A model generated the notes under the pieces. It searched no databases, was not told where the DNA came from, and saw only the letters and a list, made by a program, of their open reading frames with translations. This document shows, piece after piece, positions 51,640-58,974 of a stretch of DNA of 64,000 nt (within the stretch, counting starts at the first letter, position 1; each line of letters opens with the position of its first letter). The stretch comes from JAKACA01 sp050744865. Lineage in GTDB: Bacteria > Actinomycetota > Acidimicrobiia > Acidimicrobiales > Bog-793. The position numbers and the translations under genes were made by a program. Location: the NCBI GenBank assembly GCA_050744865.1, contig JBOGHW010000085.1, positions 8,970 to 72,969 on the forward strand, in the 5' to 3' direction.

Positions 51640-51990
51640 TCTCGTGCGCTGCAGCGACCTTCTGTGTCGTGCTCGACATCGACGGCGCACGGGTGGCCGG
51701 GGCATACGTACGCCCCAGACAAAGCTGCGGCGGCATCCTCGTACGAGAGCTCGGCGACGGCTACGAGGTAGAGGGCGTCACGCTGGCGGACGGACTCCGA
51801 TGTAGCGCCCGCGCGGTGGCGACGAGCCTCTCGGAGGCAGCAATGCGATCGACGACCGAGGCGGTGTCCTCGTCTCGCGGGGGTGCCATTTTGGCGTTTC
51901 GAAGAAGACCTTCTGCTTGTTTCCGCCGTCGCTTCGAGCGCCACGTCAAAGACGATGGGCCGCAGTCGCTGAGACTGCTGCAGATTGCCG
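51640..51990 (-). pseudogene. Decayed ECF sigma factor (and following gene) remnants
   Basis: On the minus strand one frame reads WRSKRRRKQAEGLLRNAKM and DTASVVDRIAASERLVATARALHR and then stops. A second frame continues RQRDALYLVAVAELSYEDAAAAL, the region 4 helix of ECF sigma factors. One base shift joins them into a typical protein. Beyond this the helix-turn-helix is lost. Further on, a frame with SGSRYWRVKSAG recalls the CU044_5270-type proteins that often follow such sigma genes. No intact gene remains between 51550 and 52020. Confidence 0.6.
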
Positions 51991-52020
51991 CCTGGATCGA
52001 GGCGCTGGTACTCTCGCCTG

Positions 52021-54027
52021 GTGAGGTCGTCGGTACGATCAAGTCGGCGTGGATGTTTCGCAGCGGTGATCCTTGCGGTTGCTTTGCTTCCGGTTGGCTC
52101 TCTCGCGACAGTGGCTGCTGCGGCGGGACACGACCCCGACCGCTCGGCGGCAACGATCGATCATCCTTGCAATGCGGTGTCGAAGACCTTGTGCGGGGCC
52201 GTGCGCGTGCCGCTCTACTGGAGCAACCCCGGCGGGCCGAAGTTGACGGTGTACTTTCGCGTCTACCCGCACACCGACCGCACCGCTCCGGCGCTCGAAC
52301 CAATCGTAGCGATGGAGGGCGGCCCCGGCTATCCCTCGATCGGCTCCGCTTCCGCCTACCTGTTCATGATCGGGTCTCTGCACCGCCGCCATGACCTGAT
52401 CGTGATGGACAACCGCGGTACGGGAGCATCAGGCGCGGTCAACTGCCCGCAACTGCAGCGCTATGACGGCTTGGTCCGTCCCGACGCCATCGCCGCGACA
52501 GTCCGGGATTGCGCGGACAGGCTTGGTGCAGCCGCCAATGCATACGGGAGCGACGCCGTGGGCGACGACCTCGCCTACATCCTCAAGCGGCTGGGAGTGC
52601 ACGAGGTCGATGTGTACGGCGACTCCTATGGCGACTATTCGGCCCAGGTCTTCACGCTCCACCATCCGAAGCTTGTTCGATCGATGATCCTCGACGGCAG
52701 CTACGACAACTCCTTCAACCCCGTCGAGACCGAAGCCAGCGCCGCGCTGAGAAGGGCATGGACGCTCCTGTGCAAGCGCTCGGCGGGATGCCAGGGGCAG
52801 CCGATCCTTGCCGAGATCGGCGCGTTCGACCGGCAATTGGAACGGCACCCGGTGGTCGGCACCTCGAAGGACGCCGACGGCACTGGCGTGCACGTTGACC
52901 TCACTGCCTCCGCCTTCGTGCAGCTCGTCGTCGACGCCACGTACTACTACTCCATCTTCATCGACCTGCCCGCCGCACTCCGGGCGTTCGCCGGCGGCGA
53001 CCGCGCCCCGCTCTTGCGGCTGGCTGCCGAGGACGCTGATGCCAACTTCGGCGGGGGAGCCCCAAGCGGTTACTCCGGCGGTGACCTCATGGCGGTGTCA
53101 TGCCACGACTACCCGACGGAATGGCTAACCTCGGCTGACCCCACGACGCGGAGGACCGAGTTGAACCGTGCGATTGCCAAACTCAAGGCAGACGTGTTCG
53201 CACCCTTCAGCAAGACGGTCTACCTGCGCTCCTACGACGAGAACGAGCTCGTCTACGGCTGTCTCGACTGGCCGGCGCCCACTGTCGCCGACCCGCCGTT
53301 CCCACCAGGCCTGAGTTACCCGCGCACACCGGTGCTCATCCTCGACGGCCAGTTCGACCAGGCGACACCGATGGCCGACGCCCGGAAGGTCGCCAGCGCG
53401 TGGAAGGACAGCACCCTCGTCGAGGTCGCGAACTCCAACCATGTGACTGCCGAAGGCGACATGGACAACTGCACGTCCGTCATCCTCCAGAGGTTCATCC
53501 GCACATTGTCGGCGGGTAGCACGGCTTGTGCCAAGGCCATGCCACCGATCAGTGTGCTACCTGACTTCCCCAGCAACTTGGTCGACGCGCCGGCAGCGCG
53601 CCCAGCCGCCGGCAATCAAGCTCCAACCCTCGGCCGCCAGGCTGCCTGGGTCACGGCCGAGACGATCGGCGATGCCTTGTCGCAGTGGTACAACTTCATG
53701 TCTACCGATAGCGGACACGGCCTTTACGGAGGTACCTTCGCAGTCAGCGGCGGTGCTTACTATTCCAGCCAGCCGATCAAGCTAGTGCTTCACGGCTGTC
53801 GCTTGACGAAGAACTTGGCCGTCTCGGGGCACGTGGTGTGGCAACGATCCTCCGGGACGGTAAGTGCCACCCTCGTCGCGACGGGTCCGGGGAAGGCGTC
53901 AGGGCGGTTCAGTGTCCGCTGGGGCACGGGCGTCGCGGACGCTCGCTTGCCGGCGACCGTGACAGGGAGCTTCAACGGCAAGGCGGTGAGCGTCCAGCTG
54001 CCCGCGCCGTGGGTCCTGCAAAGCTGA
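52021..54027 (+). CDS. Secreted alpha/beta hydrolase (tripeptidyl aminopeptidase, TAP-like)
   Basis: The 668-residue protein has a signal peptide (CFAAVILAVALLPVGSLATVAAAAG), the hydrolase segment PIVAMEGGPGYPS, the Ser in VDVYGDSYGDYSAQVF near residue 200, and the TAP-like C-terminal domain with Asp in LILDGQFDQATPMADA and His in SNHVTAEGDMDNC. About 160 further residues form a beta-rich extension that has no equivalent in the usual family. TAP enzymes release di- and tripeptides from polypeptides, so it could work after the S53 protease. The start is GTG at 52021; a TTG at 51985 is possible. Confidence 0.85.
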   Translation: MRSSVRSSRRGCFAAVILAVALLPVGSLATVAAAAGHDPDRSAATIDHPCNAVSKTLCGAVRVPLYWSNPGGPKLTVYFRVYPHTDRTAPALEPIVAMEGGPGYPSIGSASAYLFMIGSLHRRHDLIVMDNRGTGASGAVNCPQLQRYDGLVRPDAIAATVRDCADRLGAAANAYGSDAVGDDLAYILKRLGVHEVDVYGDSYGDYSAQVFTLHHPKLVRSMILDGSYDNSFNPVETEASAALRRAWTLLCKRSAGCQGQPILAEIGAFDRQLERHPVVGTSKDADGTGVHVDLTASAFVQLVVDATYYYSIFIDLPAALRAFAGGDRAPLLRLAAEDADANFGGGAPSGYSGGDLMAVSCHDYPTEWLTSADPTTRRTELNRAIAKLKADVFAPFSKTVYLRSYDENELVYGCLDWPAPTVADPPFPPGLSYPRTPVLILDGQFDQATPMADARKVASAWKDSTLVEVANSNHVTAEGDMDNCTSVILQRFIRTLSAGSTACAKAMPPISVLPDFPSNLVDAPAARPAAGNQAPTLGRQAAWVTAETIGDALSQWYNFMSTDSGHGLYGGTFAVSGGAYYSSQPIKLVLHGCRLTKNLAVSGHVVWQRSSGTVSATLVATGPGKASGRFSVRWGTGVADARLPATVTGSFNGKAVSVQLPAPWVLQS

Positions 54028-54196
54028 CGACCCACCGCGTCGCCTTGCCACCGCGGCCAAGTGGGTCGGTAACAGCCTCAGGGCCGCCCACGACGGGGGG
54101 CAAGCTGCATCGGCCACCCGGGCTGGTCCATGGGCCTGCGGCCCGATCTCGACGGTGCCGGATCTGCCCTCAGCTTGAGCCACGCATGGCCGGCTG

Positions 54197-54679
54197 GTGA
54201 GCGGCCAGGTGAGGCTGCTCGCCGTCGATGTCGCAGTCGCTCCGGCCGTCGCCCGCGAGCCGAGTGGTCTCGGGCCAGCCGACTGCGCCCCGCAACAGAG
54301 GGCCGAGCTGGCCGGGCTGGTCCGGCGCGGCATCCTGATCGACCTGCGCTGCCAGCTACCGTGCTCGGGCGGCTTCGACGGGCCCGATGCCATAGCCATG
54401 ATCGAGGAGCTCAAGCTCTGCCACAGGGTGCTCCTCCTCAGCGAGACAGACCCCTCCTACCGCCACTGGATTAAGGAGGCGAGCAGGCCCACGACGGTGG
54501 TCGGTGCTGCCTACAAGATGCCCGACGACCTCGGCGCCATCGTGGCCGCAGACTTCATCGCCGGGCTCCATCTCGAACTCAGGTCTCGGTCCTGCGGCGA
54601 CGACCTGCAGTGTCATCGGGTCGAACTCGGTGCCCGGCTCGGTACTGCGAGCGTGGGTCCCAAGTTCCCATCGGGATGA
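54197..54679 (+). CDS. Unknown protein directly upstream of cas1
   Basis: The 160-residue frame from GTG 54197 shows strong G/C preference at third positions through most of its length, falling over the last 30 codons, so at least the first 130 residues are probably real. It reads LLAVDVAVAPAVAREPSG, RRGILIDLRCQLPCSGGFDG, LCHRVLLLSETDPSYRHW and VGAAYKMPDDLGAIVAADF. I recognise no family or motif. Its stop overlaps the cas1 ATG (ATGA), which would make a two-gene unit. The last part also overlaps sequence that resembles the lost N-terminal domain of Cas1 in other frames. Confidence 0.5.
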   Translation: MSGQVRLLAVDVAVAPAVAREPSGLGPADCAPQQRAELAGLVRRGILIDLRCQLPCSGGFDGPDAIAMIEELKLCHRVLLLSETDPSYRHWIKEASRPTTVVGAAYKMPDDLGAIVAADFIAGLHLELRSRSCGDDLQCHRVELGARLGTASVGPKFPSG

Positions 54680-55968
54680 GCGCCAGCGGGGTTGCCAGCC
54701 GGGCGCGCCGCTTGACCGACGACGCTCGGCTCCGGCGCACGCAGGCGCTGGCCCCGAAGGAGCCGTACGGGCTGGACGTGGCTCGTTGGCTCATCAGTCG
54801 CAAGCTTGCCGGGCAGGGCGCACTCCTGGCCAGGAAGTTTGGTGTCGCGGACGCCTCCGGGACCATCGGTGAGTTGGCGATTGCCGCCGAGGAGGCGGAG
54901 ACGATCGACGAGCTGCGACAGCTCGAAGCCTCGGCAGCGGCGCTCTACTTCGGGTCGTGGTCCGGACGGATCGAGTGTGTGCCGTGCTTCGCTGTCCAGG
55001 ACCGTCGCCGGGTGCCTGCCCATTGGAGCCGCTTCGACGGACGACGGTCGGTGCTGGCCTCCTCCAGTTCGAACCGCAAGGCGGAGCGACCGGTAAACGC
55101 GATGCTCAACTACGCCTACTCGCTCCTCGAAGCCGAGGCGATACTGGCCTGCCATGCTGTCGGGCTCGACCCGGGCCTAGGGATAGTTCACTCGGACGCG
55201 AAGGGGCGGCAGAGCTTGGCGCTCGATCTCGTCGAACCGGTGCGGCCGGAGGTCGACGGTTTCGTGCTCGACCTCGTCGAGCGGCGTACGTTCCGCAAGG
55301 TCGAGTTCGTCGAAACCTTGGATGGCCAAACGCGGCTTCGTTCGCCGCTCACCCATGACCTAGCAGAGACGATGCCGATGTGGGCCAAATTCCTGGCTCC
55401 TATCGCTGAGCACGTTGCCCATGTGTTCGGACAGGCGATTACCGGCAAGTACCAACCGTCAACGCCGCTCACCGGCCGAAAGACCCGAGAGGCACAGGCG
55501 GTCGTCAAGGCGCGGAAGCAGGCCGTGCAGCACGCGGCCGCCTCGACGAGCAAAAAGCAGCGGCCATCGTCAAGGACAGCAGCTTCGCCTTGGTCATGCC
55601 CCGAGTGTGGCGGGTCCGTGACCAACCATCGCCACGTCCGCTGTGATTCCTGTATCGCCACCGATCCTCGCCAGTCGCCGGAAGTCCGCGGACGGCGCGG
55701 CGCAGCCATCGCGGCTCGGAAGCGCGCGCTCACGGAGTGGCAGCAGGCCAACGGGGCCGCCTCTTATGACCCGGACACATTCCGCCGTGACATCCTGCCG
55801 AAGCTGGCGACTGTGAAGCTCTCCGAGATTGTGGCAGCGACCGGCATTTCGAAGTCCTACGCCTCTCAGGTAAGGCGGGGCCTCTTCACTCCTCACGTCT
55901 CCACCTGGCAGGCTCTCGGCCAGTTGGTCAGCCTCGACCTTCGAGGAAGGCTCCAAACCGCCGAGTAG
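54676..55968 (+). CDS. cas1: Stand-alone Cas1 with C-terminal zinc ribbon and helix-turn-helix
   Basis: The 430-residue protein contains the helical catalytic domain of Cas1, the integrase of CRISPR adaptation. Residues 15-55 match the linker (TDDARLRRTQALAP, RKLAGQGALLARKFG). NAMLNYAYSLLEAEAIL, GLDPGLGIVHSDAKGR and SLALDLVEPVRPEVD hold the metal ligands E154, H172 and D184, with E187. A zinc ribbon follows (C308, C311, C323, C326), then a basic helix and an HTH (about 375-415, VAATGISKSYASQVRRG). The N-terminal beta domain of normal Cas1 is absent; a GTG at 54610 would extend the frame by 22 residues that look like its end. No CRISPR array or other cas gene is present. Confidence 0.85.
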   Translation: MSASGVASRARRLTDDARLRRTQALAPKEPYGLDVARWLISRKLAGQGALLARKFGVADASGTIGELAIAAEEAETIDELRQLEASAAALYFGSWSGRIECVPCFAVQDRRRVPAHWSRFDGRRSVLASSSSNRKAERPVNAMLNYAYSLLEAEAILACHAVGLDPGLGIVHSDAKGRQSLALDLVEPVRPEVDGFVLDLVERRTFRKVEFVETLDGQTRLRSPLTHDLAETMPMWAKFLAPIAEHVAHVFGQAITGKYQPSTPLTGRKTREAQAVVKARKQAVQHAAASTSKKQRPSSRTAASPWSCPECGGSVTNHRHVRCDSCIATDPRQSPEVRGRRGAAIAARKRALTEWQQANGAASYDPDTFRRDILPKLATVKLSEIVAATGISKSYASQVRRGLFTPHVSTWQALGQLVSLDLRGRLQTAE

Positions 55969-55996
55969 GCTTTCTCATTGCAAGGGAGAGCACTAC

Positions 55997-56262
55997 GTGC
56001 GAAGAACCGTCATCGTCAGCATCAGTGCCGCCGCGTGGCAGCAGTTGGCGCCGGCGCATTCGTCGCCGGGCAGTCGATCGTGGCAAGAGCACGGACATCT
56101 TCCGCGACGACGACGTCGGCAGACCGGGCCGAGTCTGCCTTCACCGCTTTTGAGCGGTTCTTGGATCGTCCCGATCGAGCCGAACATTACCGCCAAGCCG
56201 ATCCGGCGAGAACTGCATTCGACCTGCCTTACCAGGTTTCCGCGGGATCCGGCGTTTCGTGA
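55997..56262 (+). pseudogene. Short secreted/anchored protein gene, apparently frameshifted
   Basis: A GTG at 55997 with a GGGAGA site starts RRTVIVSISAAA. A change of frame near 56035 continues AVGAGAFVAGQSIVARARTS and AESAFTAFERFLDRPDRAEHY to a stop at 56262. Together they make a signal peptide plus a small extracellular domain. As read, neither frame gives a sensible protein. The 56262 stop overlaps the next gene's GTG (GTGA), which supports the second frame as genuine. A true small protein from an internal GTG (56035) is possible. Confidence 0.5.
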
Positions 56263-56879
56263 CTGAGACAACGCCGAATACGCGACCAGCAGTCAAACGT
56301 CCGACCTCGATTTGGCTCGCTGTTGCAGCCGTCGTGCTAGCGGCTGCCATCGGAATAGGCGGCTTGTTGATCGGGCGGTCGACCAGTCACTCCGGTGCAA
56401 CCCGAGCTTCATCGTCCTCGATGGCGGGTTGGTGGCTCTATATGACACCGAATGTCACGCTCTCGGCCCTGCTGACAGAGGGCGACAGGAAGGTTAGCGG
56501 CACGCTCTTCTTCGGCGCGGGTGTGGCGGACCAGAGCACGTATCCAGTCGAGAGCAATCCTCGTGCGGGTATACCGGCCCTCAGTGGTTCGTGTGTGGCG
56601 AGCGGCTCTGGAGGTATTAACGGTGGCAATGGTGACGACGACGGGACGGCCACGGTTTCCGGAACGGTCACTAGGAACGCTGCGGCCGTTACAATCCGTA
56701 CTCCTGAAGTACTGGGCAGCAGTGACCAAGAGGACGACGAGATCACGGTGTCGCTATTTAAAGGATTCCCCGTGCTGTCTCTCAGCCTCGCCGACGGGTC
56801 TGTGTATCCGATGATTCGCGTATCGGCCTCCACTGTTCGGTTCTATGACGGTGCCTCCGAAAACTGCGCCGACAGCTGA
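56259..56879 (+). CDS. Membrane-anchored extracellular protein of unknown function
   Basis: The 206-residue protein has a short cytoplasmic start, one transmembrane segment (IWLAVAAVVLAAAIGIGGLLIG) and an external beta-rich domain with WWLYMTPNVTLSALLTEGDRKVSGTLFF and GTATVSGTVTRNAAAVTIR. A Gly/Asp-rich loop (GGINGGNGDDDG) could bind calcium. Two cysteines are present. The start is GTG at 56259, coupled to the frameshifted gene upstream. No known family is recognised. Confidence 0.65.
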   Translation: MTETTPNTRPAVKRPTSIWLAVAAVVLAAAIGIGGLLIGRSTSHSGATRASSSSMAGWWLYMTPNVTLSALLTEGDRKVSGTLFFGAGVADQSTYPVESNPRAGIPALSGSCVASGSGGINGGNGDDDGTATVSGTVTRNAAAVTIRTPEVLGSSDQEDDEITVSLFKGFPVLSLSLADGSVYPMIRVSASTVRFYDGASENCADS

Positions 56880-57323
56880 ACACCAGGAAGCATGAAGACC
56901 AACGCGGGGTGGCCTTGCCCCGTATGAGGACGGCCACCGACACACCAACCCGTCTTGAGGCCCCCCACGCGCAGCACTACCCCCGCGCAGTAGGGGGACG
57001 CCGAAACGGCTCACACTGCACCCGAGTGCTGCCCGTCGCTCTCAACGCTCTGCCCCTCCGCCAAACCCCTCCTGCCTCGTCCCGCCGCTCCGCCGCTCGT
57101 CTCGGCTCGCGTCCGCTCGCGGGCGGGCTCGCGGCCCCTCGCCGCTCCGGTCTCGTGTTGCGCCCCGCCGGTCCTCCCGGCCGGCGTCCTGGCCGCCGTC
57201 CGGCCCGGCTCGCCCGGTCCGGCGCTCTCCTGCTGGCGCCGTGTCCGGTTCCCGCGTTTCCCCTGGTTGTCCGGGTTTTTCGCTCTCCGGGTGTCCTTGT
57301 CTCTCTCTCCCGGGAATACCTAG
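56880..57323. other. 444-base region without a recognised gene
   Basis: No frame here shows a convincing product. From about 57040 to 57310 the plus strand is strongly pyrimidine-rich (CTCC, GCCCC and CTCTCTCT tracts) and reads, on the minus strand, as a purine-rich trailer downstream of tRNA-Gln. Near 56960-57000 C-runs and a G-run (CCCCC-N8-GGGGG) can form a small hairpin behind the membrane protein gene, with no T-tract. Confidence 0.5.
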
Positions 57324-57396
57324 CTGGCGGGGGAGGGCTCGAACCTCCAACCTCCTGATCCAAAGTCAGGCGTTCTGCCGATTGAACTACCCGCCA
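57324..57396 (-). tRNA. tRNA-Gln (anticodon TTG)
   Basis: Read on the minus strand, the 73-base sequence folds as a cloverleaf: acceptor TGGCGGG paired with CCCGCCA, D arm with AGTTCAATCGGCAGAAC, anticodon stem CCTGA/TCAGG with loop CTTTGGA (anticodon TTG), T arm GGAGGTTCGAGCCCTCC and discriminator G. The 3' CCA is not encoded. It reads the CAA codon. Confidence 0.96.
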
Positions 57397-57529
57397 CTGG
57401 AGGCGACGATCTCGCCTGCAGAGCCGCGTACCAGCCTTGCACACGGCAGGCCCGCCCGAGACCACTAGGGCGTCCCAAAGCAGGATCGGGCAACCCGGGC
57501 GGGCTTTGGCCAGGAGGCGCCACTGGTGC

Positions 57530-58024
57530 TCAGTCCACGGCCACCTCGCGCAGCGTGCCGGTGTCGACTTCGTACACGAACCCGCGAATGTTCTTGTGCG
57601 GCACGAACGGGCTTTCCCTGATACGCGCTGCGGTCTGCCTCACGTCGTCCTCGACGTCAGAAAAGGCTTCAAGGGCGAAGGCAGGCCGGACGCCCGTATC
57701 GGCGAGGATCTGCTCCCCGACGGCCTCGTCGGTGAAGGTCAACATGCCGCAGTCCGTGTGGTGAATCAAGATGATCTCGTCGGTCCCGAGCAATCGCTGC
57801 GAGATCACCAGGCTGCGCACGGCGTCTTCCGAGGCGACGCCGCCGGCGTTGCGGATCACGTGGGCGTCGCCTGCCTGCAGACCCAGTGCCCTGGCCGGGT
57901 CGAGTCTGGCGTCCATGCAGGCCAGGACGGCGACCTTGGTGGTGGGTGACATGACACGGTCAGCGCGGTCGAGCTCGGCGACATGGCGGGCGTTGTTGGC
58001 GAGCAACTCTTCGGTGGTGCGCAC
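57530..58024 (-). CDS. Beta-class carbonic anhydrase
   Basis: The 164-residue zinc enzyme interconverts CO2 and bicarbonate. The ligands are Cys in VAVLACMDARLDP (with the Asp/Arg pair), His in IILIHHTDCGML and Cys in the same segment; HVIRNAGGVASEDAVRSLV is the conserved loop. The size fits the small actinobacterial type. GTG at 58024 starts RTTEELLANNARHVAELD. Confidence 0.93.
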   Translation of the reverse strand: MRTTEELLANNARHVAELDRADRVMSPTTKVAVLACMDARLDPARALGLQAGDAHVIRNAGGVASEDAVRSLVISQRLLGTDEIILIHHTDCGMLTFTDEAVGEQILADTGVRPAFALEAFSDVEDDVRQTAARIRESPFVPHKNIRGFVYEVDTGTLREVAVD

Positions 58025-58060
58025 GACGCCGTCTCCTGTTCTGAAGCCGATGAATGTCTC

Positions 58061-58738
58061 TCAGCGGACGGCCGACAGCGTGTGCCCGCAGGACCCGCAG
58101 AAGACCACCGAGACGTCGCCGCCGGACCGCCGGCGGCCGGAGGAGGCACCAACCGGGGCGATGCTCGCCACGGCCAGGACGTCGCTCAACCTCTTGCCAC
58201 AGTTGGGGCATGACGGATTCGCCAACCTGAGCTCCGGTGCAGCCTCCGCATCCTCCGCGTCGGAAGACTCGCCGTCGAACAGGGTTGCACGGGAAGCGCC
58301 GTCCCGGAACTCCCGTAGCTCGAGTATCTCGCCGCGCAACTCGGCCAAGTCGATCCCCTTGTCCTGCAGCACCAGCGCAGCCACGCCTGTCTCCTGCCTG
58401 ATGATGCCGAGCAGCAAGTGCTCCGGCCGAACGTTGTCGTCGCCGAGCAAGTCGGCCTCCCTGCCGGCAAGCGAGAGGACTTGTTTGGCCCGAGCTGTGA
58501 GCGAGTTGGAGTACTCCGAAGTCTCCGAACCCAGGCCGCTCGCACGCGCCACGCGGCCCCTCACCTGCTCGGCAACAATGCCGTGCGTGGCAAGCAGCCG
58601 CGAAGCCACGTCGTCTTCGCACAGGACCAACCCGAGCAGGATGTGTTCGGTACCGGTGAAGTCGTGACTGAGGCTTGCTGCCTCCCTTCCGGCGATCTCG
58701 ATCACCCTTTTGGCGGCCGCGTCCAGGTCGTCGAGCAT
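58061..58738 (-). CDS. Double Clp N-domain protein with C-terminal zinc ribbon
   Basis: The 225-residue protein has two Clp-N repeats (residues 1-70, AAKRVIEIAGREAASLSHDFTGTEHILLGLV; and 80-145, LTARAKQVLSLAGREADLLGDDNVRPEHLLLGII), a short acidic linker and a C-terminal CPNCGK...CGSCGHTL zinc ribbon. It has no ATPase domain, so it cannot unfold proteins itself. Clp-N domains bind adaptors, phosphoarginine or antibiotics. It could be an adaptor or decoy for ClpC, like mycobacterial ClpC2. The gene starts at ATG 58738. Confidence 0.85.
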   Translation of the reverse strand: MLDDLDAAAKRVIEIAGREAASLSHDFTGTEHILLGLVLCEDDVASRLLATHGIVAEQVRGRVARASGLGSETSEYSNSLTARAKQVLSLAGREADLLGDDNVRPEHLLLGIIRQETGVAALVLQDKGIDLAELRGEILELREFRDGASRATLFDGESSDAEDAEAAPELRLANPSCPNCGKRLSDVLAVASIAPVGASSGRRRSGGDVSVVFCGSCGHTLSAVR

Positions 58739-58840
58739 GTGACGAAGCTACCCCGGCCACCGCCGGGCGGTGGGCATAGTCGACCCGAAACAAGCGCGCG
58801 GACGACCGCCCCCTCGAGAGCGACTATCCTCTGCGACGCC

Positions 58841-58942
58841 ATGGGTTCCCTCATCAAGAAGCGCCGCAAGCGGATGCGCAAGAAGAAGCACAAGAAGATG
58901 CTGAAGCGCACTCGCTGGCAGCGCCGCGCCGCCGGCAAGTAG
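58841..58942 (+). CDS. Small ribosomal protein bS22 (AURKAIP1/COX24 domain)
   Basis: The 33-residue protein starts MGSLIKKRRKRMRKKKHKKM and ends RRAAGK. It consists almost entirely of Lys and Arg and matches the actinobacterial AURKAIP1/COX24-domain protein identified as bS22 in mycobacterial 70S ribosomes, encoded near proC as Rv0500B in M. tuberculosis. It is easily missed by gene finders because of its length. The gene stands alone, divergent from the Clp-N gene, and ATG 58841 starts the conserved MGS motif. Confidence 0.93.
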   Translation: MGSLIKKRRKRMRKKKHKKMLKRTRWQRRAAGK

Positions 58943-58974
58943 CTCTCGGCGGCCGCTGCCCCCAGACCTTCCGG

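Noticed and set aside
53899..54414. Minus-strand frame antisense to the TAP peptidase end and the gene before cas1
   Set aside because: Its composition is Arg/Ser/Ala-rich, and the plus strand shows the better third-position pattern.
56940..57000. Rho-independent terminator after the membrane protein gene
   Set aside because: The C-run/G-run hairpin is small and has no T-tract, so it does not qualify.
54028..57323. CRISPR array near cas1
   Set aside because: I searched by eye for regularly spaced direct repeats in the gaps at 54028-54196, 55969-55996 and 56880-57323 and found none.
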